A DNA stretch of 64,000 bases from Wuchereria bancrofti (taxonomy: Eukaryota; Nematoda; Chromadorea; Rhabditida; Onchocercidae): contig SSBO01000003.1 in the NCBI GenBank assembly GCA_005281725.1, positions 5,828,495 to 5,892,494 on the forward strand, given 5' to 3'. Both the position numbers and the translations under genes were made by a program. Position 1 is the first letter of the stretch, and the number at the start of each line of letters is the position of its first letter. Below, one piece after another: positions 1 to 13,288 of this stretch. The notes beneath the pieces were generated by a model. The model saw only the letters and a program-made list of their open reading frames with translations, was not told where the DNA came from and did no database searches.

Positions 1-3000
1 AATATGAAGGTTTTGGTGTATGCGCTGGTTATGATGGTTGTCGACCATTCGAAGTATGCATTGACCGAGATGGACATCCAGTATGCGAATGCGAAGCTTG
101 CGATTCGCAACTCAACGAAGTTTGTGCATCTGATGGCATCACATATGCAAATGAATGTAAAATGCGTCTCGAATCTTGCTTGACTAACAAATTCATTTAT
201 CAGAAGTATAGTGGAGTGTGTGGTCAGTTTGAGAAATATTTATTTGTAAGCTATGAAGTATCATCGTTCCAATTGTTTGCTTGCATAATCAATTAGCTAA
301 CTGAACTCTAACAGTAAATTCTTTAAGGCATGGATTTGCTTATGTATGAATAATAAGTTTTACTTTAAAATAATTCTCATTTCTAATGGAACCTTCTGAG
401 AATTAACCGACAAAAAATTGAATAACTTCTCAGTATTCCTGAGAAAAATGAATGTTTTTATTCAATGACATGACAGCTGTTTTAGATTAGTTTGATTTCA
501 AAATAAGATCATTCTAGAAAGGTTTCAATTATTGAGACTTGAATTTCCAATGAAAAATAATTTTCAAACTAAATTATAACAGATGGTTGCGTCAATGTTC
601 ACTGTGAATTCTATGCTATTTGCGTGTCGGATGAAGCTGGCGGTGGTTCTTGCCGATGTCCAAATCAATGCGCTTATGACGATTCTGGTTTTCTATTGGC
701 ATTTTTAATATACTATAGGAGAAGAGGAATTTGGAAATACTGTAAAAGAACGAGGATGAAAATACGTAACCTTAGTCTGACTTTCCATAATAAGTACCTA
801 ATCTGGTTGGATCTTTCTGATTTCTGATTTTCAGGAATAGTGTGCGCAACAGATGGTGTCACATATCTCTCAGAATGTCATATGCGCCAAGCTGCATGCC
901 AGCAACAAAAATTCATAGTCATTGCTTTTCGGGGTCCTTGTGATAGTTGTTCGAACATTGCTTGTCTTGATGAACAACAATGTGAGGAAAGCATTTGCTC
1001 TTGCCCAAGCAGCTGTCCGAATACTACCGAAAATAGTACGGTATGTTTAAGTTTTAAATTTTCATTAATTTAAAATATCGAAATCATAGTAACGTGACAT
1101 CCAATTATGTTTAAATAATTCCACCCATATTTATCTTCTCCCAAAAATAAAGGTATTAAAGACTATTTGTAAAATTCTTTGGCATGAAAGCGATGCTCAA
1201 TACTTCGTTAATTGATTTTAAAGAGAATGAAACAATTTTTGGATACACAAATATGGTCAAAATTTTAAGATTTGTATTTTATGGAAAAACTTTGAAGGTG
1301 TGTGGGACTGATGGAATACTTTATCCATCGAAATGTCATTTGAAGATGGCAATCTGTCATAGTGGTTCTGAAATATCCGTCCAGAATCTCAACAATTGTA
1401 AGCAGACTTTACCTAAAATTGGTTCGTCCATTTTCCTTTTTGAATTACATTTTCGCTTGTTGAAACATTAAGTAACAACAGTAACACTGATGAAGTAATT
1501 TAAATGGAATTTCTGCTGTGAAATCTTGGAGAGTATATAATTACAAGAATAGCGGCTGTTTTTAAATTTGGCACATGGCCTAAAAATAATCAGGTGTTGC
1601 GTACCTGGTAAAGGTGTTTGCAACATTTCTACATTAGCCTACATCATAATACACTGATCTGATTAGTGTTGTATTTGTTTACAAGCTGAGTGATTAATCC
1701 TTTGAATGGAATTTAACAGGAGTAATTGATAACATATGCGATATGCTAGTGACATTATTGATAATAGCATCTTTATTTTTTTAATTTCTTGTAATTTTTC
1801 TATTTTTCCACCTATCTTTTTCTGTCCTTCACTTCCATTACTTTTTGAGTTTATTTTGATATAAAAATAACTGGCAATCTTCATGGTAAAATGATTTAAA
1901 TATGCTCTCCGACTATAATGATTTATAGATAGATATGTGTTCGTCATGTTATGTGAGAGTAATTTCTCAGACTTTGCAGGCAAGTATTCAATGCTTTACT
2001 AAAAAGAATCTTGCTAAAGTGACTTCATAACTTATTTCGGATGATAGCTGTAAGATTTAACAGGAATAGTAATGAGTCATGATGAATCAGTATAACAGCC
2101 CAACGAAAGGTGTGCATTGCTGTCTGATGTCCATTATGCCTAGTGCTAATGTTTGATGTGTTCTGATATGGCATGTGAATGGGTGCTCACTGATTCTAGT
2201 GTTGGCTTTAGCGCTTAACTAAAATTTTTTTGGTATTAAAAAAAAATGAAATTTTTGAGGTGGAGGAAAGCGACTCGATTAATTTAATTTGATGTATTGT
2301 CCGACTACAGTGATTTATGATCAAATGAGGTAATCTTTACAAACCGCAGCTGATAACCTTAAACTAAAACTAAATAATAATGAAGTTAACTTCAAATCAC
2401 TTGCCTTCCTTTTGACCTTCCTTTCTCCGAGGTTTTTATTTCTCTTTTTTATCAGGAGGAAGGATAAAGATGCTAGCTGTCAAGCCAAGTGATCTGTTAA
2501 AAAATTTCCATAATGTAGCTCCTTCCCACAGTGTGGTTGTTTAGGTGAATTTTCGGTGATGAGTAGATGCGATCAGCAAAGCTGTTTCTTCTGGGAAATT
2601 TGTGCAGTACTTACCGAGAATCGATGTATGTTTTGTGACTTCAATTGTTCCGCTAGAAATGATATGGGAGCCATTTGTGGCTTTTGTAGCGATGGCGAGA
2701 CCTATAATTCGACATGCTTCATGGATTTGGCGTCCTGTAAACAGCAAAAACCTATTTATCAGATGACACAGATACATCTTTGCCATTACTACGGTAGTAG
2801 TAATATGTCATGATTATTTCTGTAGTAAAATATTGAATTAAAAAAAAATTGTTATGGAAAAGCAACTTTCTTCGAAAAAATCAACATATTTTTCAACTCA
2901 TTAACGTGACTTTTAAAATTTCATCACTCTTTTGTAGATTTCTTTAAACATTGTATATCTCTAAGATCTTACAGCAATTTCCAACAAATCTTTTTGCGAC

Positions 3001-6000
3001 AGTAGCATGCTGCAACAAATTGACATCATTGTGAAATTTCATCTTCACACATTTTTCCTGTTTTTTTTTGTAAATGTGCATTTTAACCGCCGGAAATACA
3101 ATATGGAAATGCAATATAGTCAGTATTGAATTAAGAAACGTCTGTAAGACATACTTTTAGTTTCTTCAATTGCTAATGTGAAACTGATCAGAACTGCTGG
3201 AGTCTAATTACTAAGTTAGCGTTTTTTTGCAAGTCAAGATCTAGGAAGAACAATTATTGGGGAAGAGAAAAGAAAATGAAAAATTAATGTGCAAAAAGTG
3301 TATGCTTCGTTTGAGCTTAGACTGCACAATTTTGCAGATGAATGCAGCTGTAACCGCGTTGGATCTTACAGTAATATGTGTGATCAGCATGGACAATGTC
3401 GATGTCTTCCAGGCGTTAGTGGCAGGAAATGCGATCATTGCGCGTCAGGCTTCTGGGGACTACATCTGATCGCGAAAGGTGCATTGGGATGTCAACGTAA
3501 GCCATTTTCTGGTTCACGAAGGTTTTTTTTATTAAGATTATAACTCAAATACCTATGTTTTATTTTCTGCTCATTTCATCCTGCAGCATGCGGGTGTTCG
3601 GTATTTGGTTCTTCACGCTTTGATTGTGAGCAATCTTCTGGTCGTTGTCAATGTAAATCGGATTCATATGGTATAAAATGTGATGCTTGTGATCCAGATT
3701 CTGTTTTAACTTCAAGCGGCTGTCTGAAAAGGGCAGAATTCCACGCTCCCAAGTAAGATAACTTTTAGCAGCTGCAAATCTTTTTTTTTTCGACTTCAAC
3801 TAGGTAAAAATTTGAACAATTAGTGCTTTATATCTTATTAATCTCAGCGAAGTAAATTTCTGTTTTTATGAACTTTCAGATGGCCTTTTTGTTTATTTAT
3901 CAATGATAAGATACGAGAAGATAAATGATGGTTGGAGCATCTTTTTGGTGACTGTAATTTTAACAAATATAATGAAATAGTGATCATATACTCTGCAATC
4001 AAAACTGTATTACACCAATTAAGGACTGATTATGTAGGGTAATTTGAAAATTATGATGAACTAAGATAGGAATTATAATTTAAGAGACTGCAACGAACTA
4101 AGATGTCATCATGGAGCTGTGTGCTTGATTGCTTCATCGGGAATGCCGATTTGTAAATGTTCTAAGCAATGTTCATTGGACCACCTTGGAATAGTAGCCG
4201 AAATGACCATTTGTGGGTCCGATGGTAACACTTATGATAATATCTGTGAATTACAACAGTTTGCATGCTTACATCAACTGGATTTGGTCCCTTCGACACT
4301 TGGAATTTGTTCACAAGGTTTTCTTTATTGTATCTATGATATACCTGCATAAGCTGTTGTCTAAAAGTTGTTGATGGATTATCTCAACCTACAATAATGA
4401 TAATATATATATAACTAGTACTTTTTAGATCTATGTGATAATGATAGCGAATTAGTGTAAGTGATAATAATTAAGTACTGTAATGACAACATGGTAAACA
4501 ATAAAATAGAAATCATGCAAGGGAAAAGAGTTACTGACCATTAATTTAAGTTTTCAGTGTGTCATATTTAAGATAGCAGAGAATCTTATTAGTTTTATTA
4601 TTCCGTTTTGCTAAATTGAAGGATATATTTCAGATGGTAGTGACGGTAATAGTGAGATGCAACGCCGTCGAGAGCGTAAATTAGATACAATGCCAATTTT
4701 GGGAAATCTATGCGTAGATGATACCGACTGTCACGTTTTTAATACATACTGCGGTCAAGTGAATTTCTTAGGACTGAAGAACTGTAAGTGTAGAGAAGGA
4801 TTCCTTCCGTCTAAGGATATGACGCAATGTATACAAGGTAAGAGGGTCTTTTTCATTCTGCTTCCTGATGTTAACCAGTGTTTTCAAAATAAACTTTGAT
4901 AAGTCTACTTTATTTTGAAATGATAATATGAAGCAGGAGCCAAACTTTCTACTGTCTTCATCGGTGCTATCATTTTTATTATTATTACACTTTAATGGAA
5001 TGTTTCCATTTTTCAATTTTCGAATCTGTAATTCGGAATTGAGCCTAAAACTTGATGAAACAATATCTTCATTTACTACTCTTCCTTCGATAAACGAAAT
5101 TAATGTCAAAGTCATAGTACAATAATTCATAGGGCAAATATTAAATCATTGTTAGCCCTCTGAAATATTTTCTGGGTTGTAATTGTTTTAAAAAATAAGC
5201 TTTAAGTCCAGAGACCGAAATTTCCCAGAAATAATATATGAAAGAGAATGACACTATTTTTATAACGCTTAGGCAATTTGCATTACAGAAAAGAATAATA
5301 GTAACGGGAATTCATGGTCACTCGATGGATCTTCCGGAATGCAAATTATAATTAGGAAATCGTTGAATCGCCTTCTTTCAGTTCAAATGCAGGTATGGTG
5401 TTGTTTTTGAGGGATCACTTATTATTTGAAATTTATTAATGGGTAAGTAGAGTTGAGGGTTGCTTGCAAGAAAGTACGAATTATAAGTACGAATTACCTT
5501 TTTCAATGTTGTTAGGAAATGTTCGATCTGTTGTTGATCTTAAAAAGATTAAGTGCTTGAATAGTTAAAGTTAATGAAAGAATCCCTGAGCACTGTGTTG
5601 CATTCAGCAGATTTAGTATAAAATCTTTTCTGAATTCGTCTTCTAACTTCAATAATCTAATTAATCAATAGGTTCAAACGTACAACACTTCGGGAGTGCT
5701 GCTCTACAATGGTTTGAATAAAATGAATGATTTCATCCTTCTGTTATTGTCAGATCTTAAACTTATATTCAGGTATTTTTTGGTTTCAATTAACAAAAAC
5801 TTTTTAGTGATATGCATTTTTGATGGTGTATACAACACCAAAAACACAAATGGTCGTCTTGTATTCGAAACATTTCCACGTTATACGGTATTTAGATTCC
5901 ACTCGAGTTAGTTACGTTTTATATTTGTGTTATGTTTACTGATGAAGTACACATCTAACACTGAAACGTTTAAGTAAAAAAATAAGTTGCATGTAATGGT

Positions 6001-9000
6001 TCTGAATGCATTTTAGTTGTTTCAAATGAAGGGGAAAGTCTTCCCCTGAAAATATCAATCGGTAAGTTTCAGTTGCTACAATCATCCATAATTAGATGAT
6101 ATGTTGGAGATTCTGTGGTCAAACAACCACTCTTTGTTACCATTATAATTTTTTATTGGTTAATTATTTATGTACAAGGTGTGACGGTATGTTTATTAGC
6201 ATATTGGTATTTATTTCAGTTTCTCTCTGAGAGGTGAAATATTTATCATGGAATGGAAATCATTATTGGACATAAATCGCTCATACAGAGTTACAATTAC
6301 TTTCTCGTATAATCAAATTTCTTTGGCTGTTGATGACTTCGTTCCAGTAGTTTTCAAACTGCCACCTGCGGTCATCAGTTACCCACTTAAACTTGACACA
6401 CCAATATATCTGGGACACACACCAGTGGAGCTTCTACGGTATGACTCATTTGTACCTTTAATTTAGATTAATTACGACTAACTAGCTGCGTTAGAAGTCA
6501 AATTGGATTGGTTTTATTGGTAAATATTGACAAACAAAGCAATTTTTCAAAATCAAAAAGCATTTATTTTATAAATGTCCTGTATACTTCTCAGAATATG
6601 TAAAAGATTTTGTTAGATGAAACTTTTTGTCGAGCCAGTTCTGGTCAAGAAGCGCGAAGTTTAAAATTTGCAATTTCCTACTCATTTTTCAATTTCTGGA
6701 TTGGTTTTTTGCGTCATACGTTTTGGTTTGAGAATTAGCAGAAAATTTTTACATAAATCTAGAAAACAAAATTTACATTACAGTTCGTATTCAATGCAAA
6801 CAGCGTTAAACAATTTTACGGGTTGTTTGTCGAATATTTTTATTAATGGGCACGAAATATCGACAACAGACATGAGATTTTTGGGCGATATCGGTAAGAT
6901 TGCTGTATTCGACTTACAACAAAGTCGTACAACAAGGGTTACAACAAAGTTGTATACGGAAAAAGGAGATTGAAGAGAATTCACATAAATTGAATTCATC
7001 GAAATCTCGTTCATTTTCACCTCGTACAATAACATCTTCTTTCATTGGATACTATTAAATTATTACTTGATTTAACTGGTCTGAATAAATAGAGAGTATA
7101 TTCGTAGTGTAACAGTTTTGAATATGATACCTCGAAATGATACCTGAGAATCAAGCAACTTGAGAATATGAGAGGTGCTGAAGTTAGGATATTCATTATT
7201 TCACGATAACATTATTTGGGATATAATAACTGCTGTGTCACTATATGAAGCGTTTGTGCTCACACAGAACTTGTATGGTTCGGGATTTCTCGAAATAATA
7301 GCTCCTGGTTATTTGTTTTGCTAAATTGAGACTCCATTCAGTATAATAATGTAATAAAGTCGTATGTGGAAGTTTCGTTGTAATGATATATGACATGTTA
7401 AGATGTAAATCGTCTTGACATGGAGAGGGATTAATTTTTGACTTTCTTGCATTCAAAAACTTTCTTTCAGCTCATTGTTCACAAAATATATGTGTAAAAA
7501 GTTGTTTGAACGGTAATTCATGCTTGTTGGATGCGACGATTGATGCTAAACCGTTATGTCAATGTATTCAACACTTTAATGGTTCTGTTTATTGACGGTT
7601 TTCTTTGACTGATCCTGACATTATCTTTTTTTGTTTTTTTTTTTTGTTTTTTAATTAGTAAATCTTAAACAAACTTCCTTCTCTCTTCACTAACAATTGA
7701 AAAAGCTTAAATGTATTGTTACAAGAAATATTAGTGACAATGCAAATGTGCATTGCTTTATTGCGAGCACTTAAATTCCTAATTTGTTTTGCAGCAATTT
7801 GATAAAATAAAATGCCTTTACTAATCGACCCTATTCATCCTTTGCATGGATAATTTTTTGTGATAAAAGATTCATCAAAATAAAAGAGTTGAAAATATTT
7901 GATTGAAATCTTGCATTCTTCTCTTCCCTGACTTCCAAAATCAACATAACCAGTTCATCCTGTTCTCAAATTTCCATTCAAGAATTAAAATTTTAACTCC
8001 AAGAATTGCAGGCCAACTTTGTGAGCAGCAAATATGTAGAAGTAGTGAAATCTGTGGCGACAGTTCATCTAATATCAAGATGATGAGTGAAAAACGATTA
8101 AGTTTGTTTAATTACCAAACCATTCAGAAGTGAAAATTTACGAGAAGTCCCAACGTTACTTCAGTGGCACGAAAACATGCAGAACAATGCTATTGCATGA
8201 TATAATAACTGCTGTGTCCTTTCTGTTCGTATAGAACTTATAATATTCGAGATTTCTCGGAATAGCAACTCTTGGTTACAGACTAAAAAACTGTAGAATT
8301 GAAAATTGATTTGTGATCAATGAGTTTGAGTTTTGTTGCAGATATGAAGTTGAACCACACAGTTCCATTGTTCGTTGGTGATGGTTTCCTAATGAGCGAG
8401 AAGTTAGTGATGGATGTGAAAGAAAAGCTAGAAATAGAAATATGGTTAAAAGCAATAAATCCAGATGGCCTGGTATTCTATTGGACTAATTTCCACGCTA
8501 CCACAGAACAATATACGGGTGGCTATTTCATAGCATTAGTGTTGATCTTTTCACAGCCCCATTTCTTCTGGAATTTTGGCTCTGGAGTCGTTTATAGCAG
8601 GTTCATCAATATTTTATTTCTGATCATAATTAACTTTCAAAGTTCGTTCTTATAAATTTCAAATGTGCTAAAGACCAAGTTGCATGTTAAGTTCGAAGAT
8701 ACCCAAGTGTTAGGATGTTCAGTATTCTTGTTAAATTGCATTTAATTCAGAGAGCTAGAAGGAATCCTCTAGCGAGTTTCATCCTTGCTCTTTGATTCTT
8801 GTAGCAGAACACTTTTGATGAAATCGATAGATGAGTCTCATTAAATTTGACTTATTCCAATCATTTATTCTCTGAGGATCTCATGAAATTAAGCTGTCGT
8901 TCCGTAAAATTGAGTGGCTGTGTCATTCTCGGTTAATATAACCCGGTGAGTTTTAGTAGGATTATTTGCCTTCTCGATTATTACTTTTGGCATTATTGGA

Positions 9001-12000
9001 GGAGTCATCTGAAAAGGATTGGTAAGAAACGAAAAGAAGTAAGAGCAGAATATCGTTCAGTGACTTTATTATTCAAATAAAGTATTACTGGACTATCGTT
9101 TTTGATTTAATATACTTTTTAGTATATGTTATTATTTTTTAATACATATTGTTTTTATTATATTATTTAATATACTGAATATATATCGATCATTGAAGCA
9201 GATTTACTAAATATTTAGATTAGCTGAATATTGAGACAGATCGGCACTATAGTAATGAAGTTTAGTTAGGTTTCATTTCATTAATTCATTTTTAGGTTCA
9301 TTTCATTAATTCATTTTTAAGTCGAATTTCATAGTTATCTCTTTCAAACTTATTTCGATAGTTTTAACATTGCTTAGATCCACTGCATCAGTTTTGAACG
9401 ATCAGTTCCATTCGATCCACTTTGGGAAATATTTCCGTAGTGGTTCGCTTCAAGTTAATGATGAGCAGGATGAGATCCCGATTTCTCAGGTTGTTTACTG
9501 GTGCTTATGTTTTTTTTTTTTTGCTTTAAATGGTGAATTTTGAATCTGAGAATTGGATTGTGAAAAAAATCTTTTCCCAAAACTGAAAGTGAACTTTTGG
9601 AAAATTTGGGTAGGAACAAATTTTCACGGAGTTTTCGATTAACTTTATTACGACTCATTTCAGTTATTCGGTACAGATTTTCTCTTAGATCCGTATATGA
9701 AAATATGCATTATTAAACGGCAAAAAATTTAATTCTAAAACTGGGGATCTTTAAGACCTCTCATGTACTGCAACGTAGGTATTATAATTAAGAAAATAAT
9801 TGATAGATTGGTTATTCACCAAACAGTACGGTGATTTTCATCGGCGGGGTTCCAAACAAAACGATCCTACCAAGTGCGGTACCAGAACTTGGGATACCAT
9901 TTCGAGGTGCAATACAACGACTGACAATTAATGGACATAGATTTTCTGAACTTTTCAAGGTGTGTCGCATATGTGGTATTTTTGAACGAGGTTAAATTCT
10001 ATTATCTTTTGTCAAGTTGATACAATGATATCGCTTTTTTGAAATTACTTCAAATGTTCCAAATGAAATTACTTCAAATGAAATGAAAGGTAACGGACAA
10101 GCCCTATTAGTAGTCGAAATAATTATATTGACTTTTTTTTTGGCCTACTTTACAATTTTTTGAGCAAAATGCTACAGTCGTTCATTTTAAAAATTACCGA
10201 AATTTAGCAAAAAGATTTTCAATCAGTAATTTCTCTGTTAGCATCTTTTTACTGTACAATTTTCAGTTTTAAACCTTTCATGGGCCTCATGCAATTTTAA
10301 TTAATTCTTGTAGTCTAAAAATCAACCAACAGCTGGTGTTCAAACTTTATGTTCGGTCACGAAATGTTTGAAAACCTAAATTAAAGTCTAACTTTTCGTT
10401 TCACGGAAACGAAAACTAGACGTTTTGTTCGTCTACTACAAAACTAATTTTATTGAACAGGCAATGACCGGTGAATAAAAGCTTATTTCTTAATTATTAA
10501 ACGAGCAGCAAATTTTAGAAGCTTAGACTACTGTTATTTGAGTATTATTCAGGTATACTAATTTTTATTAACTGTAGAAGAAAGGCGACATTTTAATTAG
10601 CGACAGTTAATTTGGAAGAGTTTAAGTTAAATGTAAGGACCGCTATTTATCTACAAATAGATAAAATGATATTCGAGATAATGTACGTTGATTAATTAAT
10701 GAGGTTTTTAAATTTTATTTTAGTATAGAAATATAAATAATGCAACTGCACAGCATTCCACTTGACAGTTATGGGACTTTTTGAAATGATCCAAACATCC
10801 TTTTAAATTCAGAATTCCCTTTGCACTTTGTAAATAATGTCTTTGATTAAGGCTAATCGCTATTCATTTCATGAGACATTTATAGGAATTTCAACGAGTT
10901 GGTCGTGTTATGCAGTATGATGATGTCCCATGTTCTAATGTTAAGAGTGGAAATAGGAACTGTCTACGGAATCTTAATAAATACGGTTGTCAGTGCCTGA
11001 ATGAATATCAACCACCGAAATATATCCAGCAAGGTTATTACACTGAATATGGAATAAAACTTGTAACAAATGCAGAAACGGAAAAGGCGCAATATGGCGG
11101 TTTAATTTCTTGAAAATAAACATAAGCTACCCTCCAACTTTCCTTCACTTTTCGTAGAAAGCTATTTTCAATCTGCAGTTCTTCATTAAGTATTGCAGAA
11201 TGGCGACTATATTCCTTCTTGATAAATTCTTCCTGAATCTCTAGAAATTTTTTTTGATTTTTGTACAAAGCATTTTGAAATTCATATTTATTGGTTGCTT
11301 CTGGCAGTGCACAAATTTCATCTTTTTCCATTTATCTTTCTTCTGTTTCTATTATAGACCATTTATTTTGTTGTTGCTAACTTTAAAGGTTGGAGAAGCG
11401 AAATTTTCCAATTCAAATTTTGTCAGTCAATTTCCTTATCATTGCTTGGATGAAGGGAATACCAAATATTTAAAGCACAATTAGTTTGAACCACAAGAAA
11501 TTATTGCAATTATTTTTGCTTTATAATTCAAGTTCTAAAATCGAATAGTGAAATAAGAATGCGATTCAATATCCAATTTTATTTTTAAAAAATGATAATA
11601 GCTGGTTTGTTCTGTCATATTACTCTGATCTTGATCAAATTTATCATCTTCATAAGCTGAGATCACAGCTATTTCGAGGTCTGAATCCTTTGATTTTTGT
11701 CTATGATCGTGAAAACAAGAAAGGAAGGAGCAGAGCTGTTATGAATATCTGAATTTTACATTTTTCAAGAAAAACACTATAAAAATAGGAGTCTAAGTTT
11801 TCTTCTTACATCCATTGCTTATTAGATTTCTAGAAATATAGAATAATACTTAGATATATCCTACTTTCAATGAATGATAACTTATCAATAGACTTGCTGG
11901 GTCAGTTCTCATATCAAAGTTCCTGTGTTTCAATTCTTAAATGAGCATTATTATTTCTAGATGAGGAAGCAGGTGCAGTTCCGAATGATAGCCTTCTATT

Positions 12001-13288
12001 TGATGGGCGAAACGAATATGCTTTAGTTAAAAAGATGGTTTCAAAGTATGAATCACCGTTATTTGATTATAAAATCATATTTTGTAATTCACTATTTAAA
12101 GATATTTTGCAGTGTTAAAGGTAGTACAAGTTTTACTGAATTATTATAACCATCTTTTTTGTCCGCAAAAAGAACCTGAAAATATTATCCCACGATCGAC
12201 CGTTAGGAACACGCATTAAGTGTATTCTCTAGTGTAATACGTAATCAGTTGGTTATAGATTTATATTCATACATGAGTGAGTCGATAAAATAAAACACTT
12301 GAAATTGAAAATCTGTTGACAAGTTTATTTCTTAATACTTCATAATTTCTTGGGATAGGAAATGGCAGCAATACTTCAGCAGTTCTAGAGAACATCCATT
12401 TCCTTGCTGTCCTTGATAAAGTTTACACCAAACACAAAAGTTTTTATCTCCTTTTTAGGAGACGATCGAAAATATTGACAGACTATCAGTTTATGGTCAA
12501 AACGAACAAATCAGAAGGTTTAATCTGGTGGGAAAGTAAGAGGCATATGATCCGTTCTGATTATATAGCAATATTTCTCCTCGCTGGACGACTTGGTTTT
12601 GCTATAAATTTGGGCAGCAGTCCAGAAGTTAAAGTAATTGGATCAAATACAATTGTAAATGATAATCAATGGCACAGTGTTGCGCTTTTACGGTTTCTTT
12701 TCACTCTTGATTTTTACTCTTAATTTTCGGTTGAGAACTTCACTCATTTCTTTCACAACAGCGACTTATCCTGTGAGTTTATGTAACTGATCTTTGAGTA
12801 ATTATGCGCAATACTTTAAGTAATTTCAGGGAGAAGCGAAAGTCCTTGCTAATTGTGGACAATGAAAAAGTAACTTATATTTCACCATCCCGTACTTCGG
12901 AGCTAACGACTGATGGAATTGTTTGGATTGGCAAGTTTCTTTCTTTACAGAAACTAAAGTTGTAATTCACTTTCCAAGTTGAAGTCAATGAAGTTTCTAA
13001 GATTTGAAAATTTATGCATGTTCAGACTTGTTAGTTTCATTTTGATAATGATAATTGCTTCGTTTCTTCTTCTTCCTCACTGTTATTTATTTCATATCTA
13101 TATGAGGTAGTTATTGCAAAGGTTTAGATGAACTTCCAGTTTCAGGTGGGAAAAAGAAAATACCGCGGGGTTTTCCAGTGAAAATACCGTACAAAGGATG
13201 TTTACGAAACTTACGAATCTCGTCACAAGTGATTAATATACGACGGGAATTTTCATTAAACAAAACGTATCGAAGATGCGAAAATTAG
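1..13288 (+). CDS. agr-1: Agrin (5' end outside window)
   Basis: Heparan-sulfate proteoglycan-type basement membrane protein. Exons read: <1-222, 583-687, 835-1040, 1298-1397, 2532-2793 (Kazal/follistatin modules, Cys-rich with repeated C-x-x-DG-x-TY motifs such as VCATDGVTYLSEC); 3338-3496 and 3597-3752 (two laminin-EGF modules, e.g. CDHCASGFWG); 4085-4317 (another Kazal, CGSDGNTYDNIC); 4634-4837 (linker plus Cys-rich EGF-like); 5289-5392, 5672-5772, 6220-6438, 6784-6893 (LamG1, with TSGVLLYNG and NFTGCLSNIFING); 7471-7581 and 8012-~8100 (EGF); 8342-8600, 9378-9489, 9807-9959 (LamG2); 10886-11033 (EGF-like); 11961-12045, 12459-12692, 12830-12930, 13146-13288 (LamG3, ending in a Cys three residues before TAG). 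Kazals, two laminin-EGFs, a Kazal, then three LamG separated by EGFs is the agrin order, distinguishing it from perlecan or laminin. Two joins are unresolved: the phase between 1397 and 2532, and the donor near 8089-8102. Identity is strong; individual boundaries are manual. Confidence 0.9.
7220..7311 (+). repeat. Dispersed direct repeat, copy A (agrin intron)
   Basis: An intronic segment of about 90 bp shares an exact 20-base block, GATATAATAACTGCTGTGTC, with a second copy at 8199-8279. After an indel the two align again through a CAGAACTT/TAGAACTT block and a GGGATTTCTCG/GAGATTTCTCG block. Each copy lies in a different intron of the agrin gene. No open frame or terminal inverted repeat was seen, so it is best called an old dispersed repeat or non-autonomous element fragment. 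Confidence 0.7.
8199..8279 (+). repeat. Dispersed direct repeat, copy B (agrin intron)
   Basis: Second copy of the segment at 7220-7311, same orientation and about 980 bp downstream, in the intron before the LamG2 exon starting at 8342. It is shorter by about ten bases because of a deletion after the identical 20-base block. Confidence 0.7.
9272..9320 (+). repeat. 25-bp tandem duplication (agrin intron)
   Basis: Two head-to-tail copies of TTCATTTCATTAATTCATTT plus TTAGG/TTAAG lie in the intron before the exon at 9378. This looks like a recent local slippage or duplication with no evident function. Confidence 0.75.
10043..10085 (+). repeat. Short tandem duplication (agrin intron)
   Basis: The block GAAATTACTTCAAATG occurs twice, 24-25 bp apart, within the intron between 9959 and 10886. 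The rest of this intron of about 0.9 kb holds nothing recognisable. Confidence 0.7.

Noticed and set aside
5822..5910. Open frame reading GVYNTKNTNGRLVFETFPRY in the agrin LamG1 region
   Set aside because: It superficially resembles LamG, but the exons at 5672-5772 and 6220-6438 join in phase and give a continuous LamG strand order without it, and no acceptor in phase precedes it.
11038..11331. 97-codon minus-strand open frame in the agrin intron
   Set aside because: Charged and helix-like, but without splice partners, homology or a promoter. It overlaps the agrin exon at 10886-11033 and its intron, so it is probably chance.
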